A stretch of DNA of 64,000 nucleotides from Sialis fuliginosa (taxonomy: Eukaryota; Arthropoda; Insecta; Megaloptera; Sialidae): NCBI GenBank assembly GCA_961205875.1, contig OY540814.1:13002993-13066992 (forward strand), in the 5' to 3' direction. The translations under genes were made by a program, and so were the position numbers. Below the pieces are notes generated by a model. It had not been told where the DNA came from. It saw only the letters and a program-made list of their open reading frames with translations, and did no database searches. Numbering within the stretch: position 1 is the stretch's first letter; the number at the start of each line of letters is the position of its first letter. Positions 1 to 10,925 of this stretch are shown piece after piece.

Positions 1-115
1 TTCACAATGATTGACTGTTAAACCTAAAATTGCTGTTAAACCTAATTATTACAATTTACGGGCTCAATGCTAATAAAAAGTGGAGATAAAATGAAATATT
101 TCTAATAGTATAAAC

Positions 116-634
116 CAGGGCTGGCAACCCGCGGCCCGCGGCCACATATGAACAAATTATTTTTTTATAATGTTTATTTTAATTATCATAGGTGTTTCAC
201 AATGACTGACGGGGCAAAATATTGAGATTTTTTCGTTATTTATTAATTATACAAAATCGTAAACATCTCGGTTTCTATGCGAAGTAGTGGGTAATTTTTT
301 TTCTAAAACTCCTGCACTTATGTAGGTTTTTTCCCACCTGCACCGGATCGAATAATAAGATCAATTACAACCTTTCATCTGTGAAAATTAACTTTACATT
401 TTTTATGTTAATATATTTAAGAGTTTAGGAATGGGGGTTAAAAGTCATTATATTGGTTTTTAATTAATTGCTCTATGATTATTAGTTCCGGAGATATAAG
501 CTTTCAAAGTGTGACATATTTTTGTTACATTCGCGGTGTTTCCTAAATAAATTGCAGAGGAAGACGTAGTTCTACTTCAAAAAATGTTAGGTCGTCAATG
601 CGGTCCGCGGTGTAATTTGGGTTGGCCAGGCCTG
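116..634. mobile_element. Non-autonomous hAT element with perfect 8-bp target duplication
   Basis: The ends are inverted repeats: the left begins CAGGGCTGGCAACCC and the right, read in reverse complement, begins CAGGCCTGGCCAACCC. The copy is flanked by identical 8-bp duplications GTATAAAC at 108-115 and 635-642. An 8-bp duplication plus CAG-type ends is the hAT signature. The 519-bp interior has no open frame that could be a transposase, so this is a passenger element moved by a transposase encoded elsewhere. The ends are GC-rich (GCGGCCCGCGG) in an AT-rich neighbourhood. The perfect duplication argues for a fairly recent insertion. Confidence 0.88.
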
Positions 635-679
635 GTATAAACTTTTGATTTGGGTTTTATCTCGCGTTGCACTTTAATA

Positions 680-725
680 TCACTTGACGTTTCGACCAAT
701 ATCCCGTGGTCTTCGTCAGAAGTGA
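680..725 (-). ncRNA. Hammerhead-ribozyme-like motif of the Penelope-like-element type
   Basis: Read on the minus strand, the 46 nt contain in order: stem I strand TCACTT, core CTGACGA, a 4-bp stem II (GACC/GGTC) with a 10-nt loop, core GAAAC, cleavage triplet GTC, and stem I partner AAGTGA. Stem I pairs perfectly over 6 bp. Stem III has only two pairs and no loop, so ACGT would have to pair between two molecules. That minimal form is known for hammerheads of Penelope-like retroelements. One extra A sits between the first core block and stem II, which could be a tolerated bulge or decay. No reverse transcriptase remnant was seen nearby. Self-cleavage is inferred only. Confidence 0.5.
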
Positions 726-1256
726 AATGTCCATAAGGTGTAGCTGCTTATATACATACATTGACATTTGCTAGAATGAGTTTGTGGTAAACAAAATTAT
801 CAATTTACTTTGTATAAGTACTTAAAAAAAATTATAAATTTTTTTATACAATTAATCAACCGTGAAAGTTTACGTTCAAAAATGACGCTAATAATTTATT
901 TATTAACATACCATAATATTAATAATAATAACAAATAATCAATTAGTTTTAATCGAATATTTGTCCATTCCTGTAAATCAGGGATGTTTCAGCAACTAGA
1001 GGGTGATAAAAAAAGCATTAGAGCATGATGAATGACATTTTCTAAGACGAATAATTATTATTGTAAGAAATCCCTTTTGAAAGGGGCTAGAAATTAAAAA
1101 AAAGTATCAGAAAGAGAGAGAAATAAGTGCGAGACTTCGGACCAAAATATTCACTTAAAATTCCTACAAAGAAATAAACACATCGAAAAAAGTTAAGTGC
1201 AACTTTTATTTCTTACGGTTGGTGTTTATATAATAACACTATACTATACTAGCTAT

Positions 1257-1430
1257 TACTTCGTTCGTGTGGAATATGTATTTTTTCATATTTCAAGTTT
1301 TCGGAATACAAAGTAGCCTATGTCCTTCCGCAGGATGGAAGCTATCTCCCTGTTAAATTTCATCAAGATCGATTTAATCGTGAAAATGTAACAAACAGAC
1401 AGACAGACAGAGTTACTTTCACTCTAATAT
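1257..1430 (+). repeat. RTE-like LINE/SINE 3' fragment
   Basis: The segment contains AAAGTAGCCTATGTCCTTCC, then a stretch resembling the usual 'AAATTTCATCAAGATCG' tail, and finally a (CAGA)n run before CTTTCACTCTAATAT. This order is typical of RTE-clade non-LTR tails and the SINEs that borrow them in many insects. There is no coding remnant. Related tails occur at 21764, 28560 and 49770. Assignment is by remembered pattern, not alignment. Confidence 0.45.
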
Positions 1431-3458
1431 GGATATTTCGTATCAGTAGTGTGTATAGAATAAAAAATATTTTTAAATTGACATTTACGAATAATATCAT
1501 TGGCGAATTGTTAGGCTAAACCCTATTATATTCTTTGTTAAGACAACTCTGTATGTTTATATGTGCGTGCCTCCTCGGACAAAATGTTAATGTGAAACTA
1601 TTTCCAAGCTTTGCGTACATGGCGTATACTTTCACAAGAACAATTCGATAGAAGGAACGTCCAAGGAATGCCGAATCTGAAGGTACTTGAAAGTTGAGAA
1701 TACGCGTACATTAACGGTTTGCAAATATTATGTTTGACGTTATCGTATTGATTGCATACATATTTATGTTTCTTGGTAATATTTAAATTCATAAGATGTT
1801 TGTATGTCAAATGTTTTTATACAGTGGTGTAGCCTTTCAAATATTATGTTTCAATTACCACCAAAACAATATTATAATCACTTGAAAAATAATTTAAATT
1901 GTTTGAATCATTAAAACTAGTCACGAGATATTTTTTATGGATAAACATTCCCTATTTACTTTTTTCTGCGAACGCCTATGGGTGTGTTTTTACTTAAGAG
2001 TTTTTTAATGACGTTAATTAGTAAAACATAGCCAACTAAAACCCGTAGACTGAACAATCTTATTAGTTAAATCTACTAAAAATAAAATTCTTGTGTATAC
2101 ATTGAAGAAAAAAACATGGAGACGATATTATATAACAAATTTCAGGAATCATTAAGAATGTCTTTATGAACCCTCGAACAATAACTGTCATTAATAATAA
2201 AAAGACGGGAATAAAAGTAGATAGATGATGAGTCTTTTATTTCTTAGAAGGTTTTTTAATCCAATTCTCATTGTTTTTAGATCATTAAATATTAATTATA
2301 CTTAAAACGATTTTAGCCGCAGGGATTCAGACCTCCCTAAATAATCCATCTTTATTTAGTTACAATTAACGAGCTGGAGTTACAAAAAGCATTATAGATG
2401 GAAATATAACTACTATCTCTTTTTACAAACATAATTAACATTTGCTATTACGATTAGGTACTATGTTGTAAGTTTTCGTTCGTATTTATTCTATTCGTTT
2501 CTAAACATTTCGTGATTCGAGTTTTGTTTCTCATCATTAGAGAATTACAATCTTTCTCTTTTTCATAATTATTTATTTAACTTATGTACTGTTTCAAATC
2601 TTATTTGAAATTTAAATATATAATACCTACGTACAAAATTTACGTGGAAAAAAAGAAAAAGAAGAAACACTTAATTAGATGTATACAAAATAAACTAGAT
2701 AAAAAATAATTAGAAAACATAACAGACCATATAATAACACTTTTTTAATAATTAATCCTCACTAATTGCAAAATAAATCTGAAATTTTGACTACGTATTA
2801 ATTGACGGTTATATTTTATTTATCTCATTAAAAACACACAAATATCATAATTTATTTAATATACAATTTTTTTTACCTAATGAAATTATACAAATTTATA
2901 CATTTATTTTATAATAAGTTTTATTTGAGACTTCATTCGCGTATATTTCAAAATCGAAATTAAAATAGGCTTCGTTTTCATCTATTTCGAAAATTTAGAT
3001 TTTTAAGAACCATTTTAATGGGATTTTTTTTTAAATCTGTCATGAGTGCCACGGAACATTCTTATACGTAGTACTGAAAATAAACGCGTGTGTACTTTTG
3101 ATATAAAACGAATATTTCTCGCTAAATGATAACAGATAGAAATAAAAAAAGAATGAAACAAAATTATAAAAATATAATAATTCGAAAAAGTCATAAATTG
3201 ATAAGAATAAACATAAACATTTCCGATTGTAAGATCGATTTCGAGACGTTCCTATATTGATCCAAAATTTAAAATTTAACTTTTTTATGTTTTATTGTTT
3301 TTGAGTTACAAAAAAACACACAGACATCATGACGAAAATAATCAGAATGTATTCAAGAAAAGTCAAAATGTTAGTTTATAAAAATGTTGGTGTGTATGTA
3401 TGGCCTAAATCACTGGACGTATCGAAGCCATATTCACACCACATGTTCGTTTGGTGCT

Positions 3459-3765
3459 CCGTTAGGTTTATCTTTTATTGGACCCGGTAGGTGGCACTGG
3501 GGTCGAGAATGTGTATTTAATGGTCCGAGTTGACTCATATTCAGAATAAATGTTAGTTACGTGGAAAGAAATATTTTATAAAAAATGGACCCGGTAGATG
3601 ACACTGGAGTCGAGATATTTACGAAAATGTGTATTTATGATCTGATTTGTAAATAAATTATTTTTGAGCAGAACAGCATTTGCTGGGTCAGCTAAACAAT
3701 TACAACCCTCCATACGTGACAGGGGGTGAAATATTAACTCACATGCGAAGCCGTGATGGACCCGC
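3459..3765 (+). repeat. LINE/SINE-like fragment with an internal direct repeat
   Basis: A roughly 30-bp unit around GGACCCGGTAGGTGGCACTG occurs twice, at about 3480 and 3588. It is followed by GCATTTGCTGGGTCAGCTAA and by GCGAAGCCGTGATGGACCCG. These phrases are typical of insect RTE-like LINE and SINE ends. A shorter piece of what looks like the same family lies at 8833-8868 on the opposite strand (GCGCCACCGGTCGTCTGACC). There is no open frame. Confidence 0.4.
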
Positions 3766-4227
3766 TAGTAAAATATATAAATATCTTATTCCAAAGTTTA
3801 TGATATAAATTTAATATATTTGATGTTTCGAATACTTCGAATTATCGCGCCTCCACTATAAATAGGAAGTATTAAATGCAAAACTACTTAAACATGTAAA
3901 ATAAAGAATTGTATGCTAACAGTCATTGTTCCCTGAAACGCAAATCATGAGAATGTCACTTGAATATTTATAAATATAATTAATTATTTATTTTAGGTAA
4001 TGAACAATTCAAACAATTCAGCAAACATTAACGGAATACATTTACGAACTTTAAAAAAAATATTACAAAACTAAACAGTCATTCTTGTTTTCTATAAATA
4101 AATAAATTTATTTATTGTGTGTCTATTGTATACAGTCATTGAATTAAATTAATATTCTATGTGCCTCCTCAAACTGACGTCAATATGCCAAATCATATTC
4201 GTTAACCTATGTTATTTGAAAATACCA

Positions 4228-5380
4228 CATTGGCTGAAAAGTCTTTGGCCTGACATACAGATGGAGACATAAACAAAAAATCCTTATGCTTCCCATAGAG
4301 TCCAACCTTAACTAGAATACTGTCAAAATTTCATGATATTTCATGTACTCTTGTTTAAGTTACAGCCTTCGAAGTGACGCTACTTTTGTTATTTTTTTAA
4401 TCATGGAAAAAAGTGAATTTCGAGTTTTGATTAAACATTGTTTTTTAATGGGGAAAATACCGTCTAAACAAAGGAATACCTTGATATTTGTTACGGCACA
4501 TCTACTCTAGCTAATTCAACCGTAAAATATTGATTTGCTGAGTTTCGTCGTGACCGTACGAGCACAAATGATGCACCACGTTCAGGAAGGCCTAATGAGG
4601 CAGTTACTCCAGAAAATATTTAAAAAAATTGTGAAATTGTTTTAAATGACCACAAAGTGTAAGTGAGTGAGCTAGCTAACTCCATAGGCATCTCAAAGGA
4701 ACCGCGTTTTTTTTAACAATTGACCACAATTCGTTCGTTTCAAAGCAAAATTTGGCACTGTTTCACCGCTTTTTTCATGCAATTTGTGACAATGTATGAA
4801 ACATGGATCCATTACTATACACCGGAGTCCATTCGGCAGTCAGCAGAATGGTTATTGCCTCATGAAAGCCGTCCGAAACGCCCAAAAATACAACAGGCGA
4901 CCAGTAAAGTTTTTGCTAGTATTTTTTGGGATGCACATGGTATAATATTTATTGACTACCTTCAACATGGTAGAACAATCAACAAAGAATATTACTGATT
5001 GGACGACGAAGTCAAGGCAAATCAGCTGCAAATGGCGAAGAAAAAAATGCTGTTTCTCTAAGACAATGCACCATTTCATAAGGCTCACGTTACGACCGAT
5101 GAATTGAAGGAATTGCGCTATAAATTGGTTCCGCACCCACCGTATTCTCCGACCTAGCCCCCAGCGACTATTACCTTTTTCCGAAATTGAAAATGTGGCT
5201 CTCTGGCAAAAAATTTTACTCTAATGAAGAGGCCTATTTTGAGTGGACACAAACCACTTATATAACACCGGTATCGAAATGTTAGACGACCATTGGAACA
5301 AGTGCATTACTCTAAATGGAGATTGTGTCGAAGAATAAAATAGTTTTTTAATTGTTAGGCCAAATACTTTCCAGCCCATG
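4228..5380 (+). mobile_element. Inactive mariner element (DD34D, irritans/vertumnana-like)
   Basis: The inverted ends are CATTGGCTGAAAAGTCTTTG on the left and, in reverse complement, CATGGGCTGGAAAGTATTTG on the right. The right flank is TA and the left flank has decayed to CA. A transposase relic starts at 4403 with MEKSEFRVLIKHCFLMGK and continues after a frameshift through SGRPNEAVTPENI. It resumes around 4780 with VTMYETWIHYYTPES, FWDAHGIIFIDYL, DNAPFHK and LAPSDYYLFP. At 1153 bp it is shorter than the usual 1.3 kb; the missing part is the segment before the first catalytic Asp. That Asp (VTMDETW in the family) is Tyr here. Several stops and frameshifts follow, so no active enzyme can be made. 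The open stretch 4720-4998 is the largest surviving piece. Confidence 0.93.
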
Positions 5381-5382
5381 TA

Positions 5383-8188
5383 GTATAAATTAAAATATTG
5401 TTCTTATAAACGTATTTACCTATTTAAAATATGTAATCAAGAGTATATTGTATTATTTAAATTGATATGGATAACTTTCATATTTGTGGGTTTCAATTGT
5501 ACAAATATCTACATATATATTCCATATACCATTATTATCAATTCAAGTATAAAATAAAAACTAAATAAATATGATATACGTAGGTATGTACTTACATATA
5601 CATTATACATATATTTAATGATACGGCCAACGCTGAAATCGTTTAAAAAATATTAATTATAATTACATGGTGCAAAAATAATGATTGTTTAATTGTTAAC
5701 TCTTTAATATTACAATGACATAGTAATATTGTTACATTGTGTACAGTATTATACTTTATATGGAATAGAGTGTAATTAATGTATGTAATCGGTACTTTTA
5801 TAACGACTGAATATTAATTAATATCCGCTACTTTTATGTTTTTAATAAAACATACTATCTATATATTTAATAAAAGCATATATTTTAGTTTTAAACATAA
5901 ATAATAGCGTTATCTATATGTTTATATATTTAAAATGTTACAGAAAATTTTACCAAAACATAAGATTATTTTTAAATAAATAATAATAAAAAAATTAATG
6001 TCTCTAAAAAATATTATCAATTATATAGTTAAAATATTTTATCGTGCCTTTGATATTTTTTATATATATTAAAAATAATTTAGTTCTATGAAAAATATTA
6101 TTTGAAAGACCAAAGTACAGTACCTATATGAAAAAATAAATATCATTTATGTAATGCAATGATAAAATACAAAAATATGTGTCTACCTTGTAATATACTT
6201 ATAAATATAAGATTATTGAAATAATAATTTCTATATCAAGTTAAAGGATTGATATTGCTATTTATAAAAACAAATTTATTATGATATTTCTTTTTTTTAA
6301 GATTACGTTTGTTTCTTTATTGTTATCACTCCAAGTATTCATACTCTGTTTTTTATTTACGTTTTATATACATAAATTACGTCATTTTTAAAGAACGCAT
6401 TTACCAATTAAATACGGGTGACACCCTAAAACCAAAAACAAAAATTATTGTCACCCCTAGAAATCTTATTAAATTTTGTATCTATAACAAGGAACCCTCA
6501 TATTAAAATAATATAAAATATTAAACTTCACTCTCTGTATGAAAAGCGTTGAGTAAAACAATTTCAACGAAAATACGACTATGTTTCTGTTATCTATATA
6601 ATCTCCTATTATTCATAGACAATACAAGCACATCATCAAAATAAATTATCTGTATTGTGTGTATGTACGCTACAAAAGTCTGTGCAAAGACGCTACTGGC
6701 AAAGGAAGGTGTCGTCCTCACTCCAGCTCTGTCAGCAGGTTCAAAAGCCTGTTTGAGCTGAGGTTTTAAAAGCCCCAACCCTCATATCTTTCATGATGAA
6801 TTAACCTAAATTGTATATAGCGATCCAGTGCGCCTTGTACACGCTGTGAATGGGAGAAGGGGGCGATAGGGGCGGAAACATTAAGTGTAGGAGGGGAGAA
6901 ACAGGAAGAACGTTTTAGTGTATTATATATTTTTCGTTGATGATATTTGAAGTGAATGTTCGTATAATGGTGAAATGGTTTTATAGCTTTATCGAATATA
7001 ATGATAAATATATATACATATACATACTGATGTTTAGTAATATGAAATCTGGTAATCATTTTTTGTAATTTGAAATAAAACGAAAACAAATAAGTCCTGC
7101 CAAGTTTGACAAAATAAAAGTTAAGAAACACATTACATTCAAAAATGCCATTAGTTTAGTTATATTTTCAGATATTTTATATAATAACTTTGACTTTCGT
7201 AACTATGTATGAGGCTATCACTTTAGTCAGCATTAGGTTTTGATGCTGTGTTATTTGCCAAGGCTTATTATAATGATCCTACTTTTAATGAAATTATTTA
7301 CCAAAATTTATTATAGTATGTCCACAATTCGACTATGGGAGGTTTTTGGTACCAAAAAACATAATATGATGAAAGTGGATATGAATATAACCCTATCTGC
7401 TTACTATAAAAAAAATATTTTTTTTTACTATTTGTTGTAGAAATACTGCTATTCTATAGTATAAATAAACTCAAGTTTTTTCTTATAATAATAAGGTATC
7501 AATGGCATTTATTTAAAAGATAAAATGCATTTTTTTAAACAATAAATTTTATTTATTATCAATTGTTTTATTGAATTACAACATAATAAAGATGTGATTA
7601 CAGTTTCTTTTTACTAAAATAATAATATGTACTTAAATTTCACAATGTAATTACATTTTGTATTATATTATTATAAACTTATTCTTTAAAATATACACAT
7701 TATAAATAAAATAATGAAAGTAATATTAACCGGGTTACATAAAAACTTATTAACTACTGTATATACATCGTATTATAAATTATATTATAATGAAGATATA
7801 TCTTTTTATTTACTATTTATAAATGAAAAAATGTGCACGAACTTTAGATGAGGACAGCATAAATAGAAAAAATAAATGTAATAATTAATATTAATATGTT
7901 TCCTTTTATGAAATTTCTAGCATATACATAAATTACTGTTCCATGTTTCTACAAAGTTCCAGTACCTATGTTCTTTCTGACAGAAAAAGAATTGTACATC
8001 GTTACCATTTGAAAACGATAAACATCAAAGAAAAAAAGGACTTATAATGTACAAATATTACAAATAAACTTATTTTTCTAGTGGATCTAGTTTGTTTTCT
8101 TATCAATAAAAAAACTATGACAACCAGCAGTGACGGACTACGGAAAGTTTCCGGGGCGGAATGTTAGTTTTAACCAAGGTTATTAAAC
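5383..8188. other. Gene-free, extremely AT-rich interval
   Basis: Almost all of this is low-complexity AT DNA with chance open frames only. The exception is about 6690-6900, which is noticeably richer in GC and includes TGAGCTGAGGTTTTAAAAGC and a G-rich run AGAAGGGGGCGATAGGGGCG. Two minus-strand frames overlap there (62 and 121 codons); neither resembles a known protein. A small hairpin (GGGTGACA at 6416, TGTCACCC at about 6452) is also present. Confidence 0.55.
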
Positions 8189-8190
8189 TA

Positions 8191-8376
8191 CAGGTTGTCT
8201 CATAGATAAGTATTTGGGTGAGGGGAATGAGCGGAAGGGGATTGTGTGTGACGTCACTGGCTGTCTTGTCAAATTGAAAATTTGAATTAATAGTTAATGA
8301 TTGGTTAATAATTAGTAGTTTCCATGAATTTTGACGGCTGGGTACGTCATTATCCATCAACCAATGAAACAACCTG
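8191..8376. mobile_element. Small TA-flanked inverted-repeat element (MITE)
   Basis: The left end is CAGGTTGTCTCATAG and the right end in reverse complement is CAGGTTGTTTCATTG, each directly flanked by TA. The inverted similarity continues outside the TA as TATTAAAC on the left and GTTTAATAT on the right, so the true ends may lie a few bases further out. The 186-bp interior has palindrome-like GTGACGTCAC and TACGTCA motifs and no coding potential. TA flanks suggest the Tc1/mariner superfamily, but the family is not identified. Confidence 0.6.
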
Positions 8377-8378
8377 TA

Positions 8379-10499
8379 TAGTTTAATATTTAATTGAGTT
8401 TTAACTAAACTTTTTGAAGGGTCCAAAAGAAAGTAGGTACTTGTAATTTTGTTTAAAACCTTACCGTCCGGGCACCCCCTCCCCCTAACTAAACTAATTT
8501 TTTCCTTGAATATACGTGTTGACATGATAATTTGCAATCAAAGATCGACATCATATTTAGTAAGTCTTACAATTAGCGGATATTCACATTTTGTAGATAT
8601 TGATTTTATACAAAGTGTGGTAACAATCTAAAATTTTACTTCATTATCAATTATGCAATAGTATACTATATTGTATAAAGTTGTTTTCCTCAAGTTCCCA
8701 TTAATTATATCAATAACATATTACATGCATAAGGTAAACAGTGAAGTAAATTATGATTATCTAGGACATGGAATGATTAGGGAAAATAAAACGAGTAAAT
8801 TGAAAATAAAATATAGACGACATTTATCAAGGTCCGAGCGCCACCGGTCGTCTGACCCAGCAATTTTAAGTGTAATAACAGGAAACGAATGACGGTTGGA
8901 AAATTTATTGTAGGAAATACACAATGCACACTGGATATCACCACAATATTTTATAGAAAAACGATTAGTTTTGTTTGTACTTGATTGATTATTTACGTTG
9001 CCTGATTGGAAACAATTGCTTTAAAATGTTACCATGTTTTATAATACTTATAATAATATGTTGTGCAGCAATTGCAACAAAATTGTATGATGTTTTAAAA
9101 TAAACTTCCCTAGTCCGCACAAGATTTTTTTATACATCATGATACAGAAGAAATTACATAAGTAAACACTTTCTGCTAAGAAATTGAATATAAACTACAT
9201 TACATTACATTAATTGTTGTTTTTGTTAATGTTTGAAAAATATTTTAATTCTATTCTGTGATTTTATTCCAAACGTTTTTATTATAAAACGGTATAATAA
9301 TTTTTCTGTTTAAAAAAATGTTGTTTTGTCAAAGGCTTCTTATTTATTTGATGTTTCAACAGTTTAGATAATATTATTTCTATACATCTATTTAATTGAC
9401 AGTTGTATAAATAATAAATGCTTTTATTTTCATAGATAACTAGATTATTTATATTATTAAAATTATTTTTAAAAACTAAACTAAACTAAAATTATTATTT
9501 TTTGGTCAAATCATAAAAGATACAAAGAAAGAATACATAAATTGTAGAAAATAACGTTCTCTACAACTTTAATTACAAACATTTTTTTCTGTTATGAACC
9601 GTTTGTATTAAAATTAAAGGAAATATTTCTTTTACATTGAAAAAAATGCAAGTCTTGAGGCTTCCGTGGTAATCTTGATATTAATCTTGGTCACTGTAAT
9701 ATGTGACATAACGTTGGCCGATAACACGACCAAACGGACGCAGCTTACACCTAAAAGCCAAGATCCACAATTGAAAAAAATGTTAATGTTTGAATTCCAA
9801 TTCATTGTACCTAAAAATAAACTAGTATAATCGAATTTAAATCAATTTATTATAGCAACATTTTGAGAATACTGAATTTATTGTTTAATAATGAAAATAA
9901 ATTTAACACGCATTTTGCTTTATGTTATTAAAACATATAAATCATAGTAGAACATGTTGAAATTATAATTTGAAAAAATCAAATGAATCAAATTTCATTG
10001 AAAATAATTTATGGGTTTTTTCATCTTTAGGTTTTATTAACGATGTTAAATTTTATCAATTTAAAGTAAGATTATCCATATTTATATAATTTTTTGTGTT
10101 ATTAGGTCAATTGGGTAAATAGTTGTTTATATTAAATTTCATATAATTTAAATGATAAAATATAATATTTTTGATAAAATGAATTCTTTAGTAATCTTTA
10201 GTAAAGAAAAAAAATGTTTTTCATTTAAGTAATGCGCTTAATATTTAGCTTTAATTATTATTTTAATATATTTAACAAGTATTAATGTATCATTTAAAAA
10301 AATTTTATTATTATATTACGTATGCATATACATATATATACGGTTATGTGTGTCAGTAAATTGTATCTAATTAAACTGAATATAGAAAAATGTATACATA
10401 AAATTTTATATAACGCATTCGTAACATATATTCACGCATATTTAATGTTCACACAAACGTGTATACATTTACACACACACATATGCAGACACATGTGAA
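8379..10499. other. Gene-free AT-rich upstream flank of the corto-like gene
   Basis: No gene or intact element was recognised. A fragment at 8833-8868 resembles the reverse of the repeat near 3480. GC content falls to very low values from about 8900 to 10450, ending in a short run of CA dinucleotides near 10470, before the CpG-rich promoter region begins. Confidence 0.55.
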
Positions 10500-10790
10500 C
10501 TCGAAGCGAAGGAAGATCTACAAGAACTTCAATATAATATCCAAAGGCCACCAGCAAATGACGACAGCCAGACAACGGGCCAGACTTCCCCTGAAGCCCC
10601 TCGCGCTCCTCTGACGGCGCCCAGCGTGTGGTCCCCCCTCCCTAGTTCGCTCGTGTTTGTGCGCATCCCCACTACCGCGGCCCGGCTGGCGTGGAGGGGA
10701 GACACTGCAGATGTGGTCGGCGCAGCAGACTGTGATCAGTCGTGGCAGAACGACGGAGCTTTACGGGTCGTTGTGTTAAAAGTGAATAGT
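10500..10790 (+). promoter_or_regulatory. CpG-rich promoter region of the corto-like gene with Inr- and DPE-like motifs
   Basis: GC and CpG content rise sharply compared with the flanks. An initiator match (TCAGTC) puts a candidate start at A10738. A perfect-looking downstream promoter element, GGTCGT, lies at 10766-10771, which is one base off the ideal +28 position. No TATA box lies at the expected distance. This fits a TATA-less developmental promoter. The start site is inferred from motifs alone. Confidence 0.45.
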
Positions 10791-10925
10791 GTGTGTTGAA
10801 ACAGACTTCCTTTATTCTTTTCATCGCTACCACCATTTTGTTTACGAGTTGTATTAAGGACCAATGTTAGTGTTGTAGACTTATAGTTATCTATTTGTTT
10901 AAGACTGATTATCAAGGATATAACA
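10738..10925 (+). other. Probable 5' UTR of the corto-like gene
   Basis: The segment between the inferred initiator and the ATG. It passes from CpG-rich to AT-rich sequence. No splice junction is needed to reach the start codon, so transcript and coding region can be colinear, though an intron cannot be excluded. Confidence 0.35.

Larger units (their letters stand above)
643..4227. other. Gene-free AT-rich DNA with repeat fragments
   Basis: Apart from the hammerhead-like motif and two LINE/SINE-like fragments, this stretch is AT-rich with no supported gene. A 70-codon minus-strand frame at 1598-1810 begins with Met and covers a slightly more GC-rich patch, but it matches nothing I know and has no splice or promoter context. 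Confidence 0.6.

Noticed and set aside
8132-8490. Possible larger hAT element starting CAGTGACGGACTACGG at about 8132 around the MITE
   Set aside because: No matching complementary end and no 8-bp duplication could be found on the right side.
8115-8537. 140-codon minus-strand frame
   Set aside because: It runs straight through the inverted-repeat element at 8191-8376 and has no recognisable protein similarity, so it is a chance frame.
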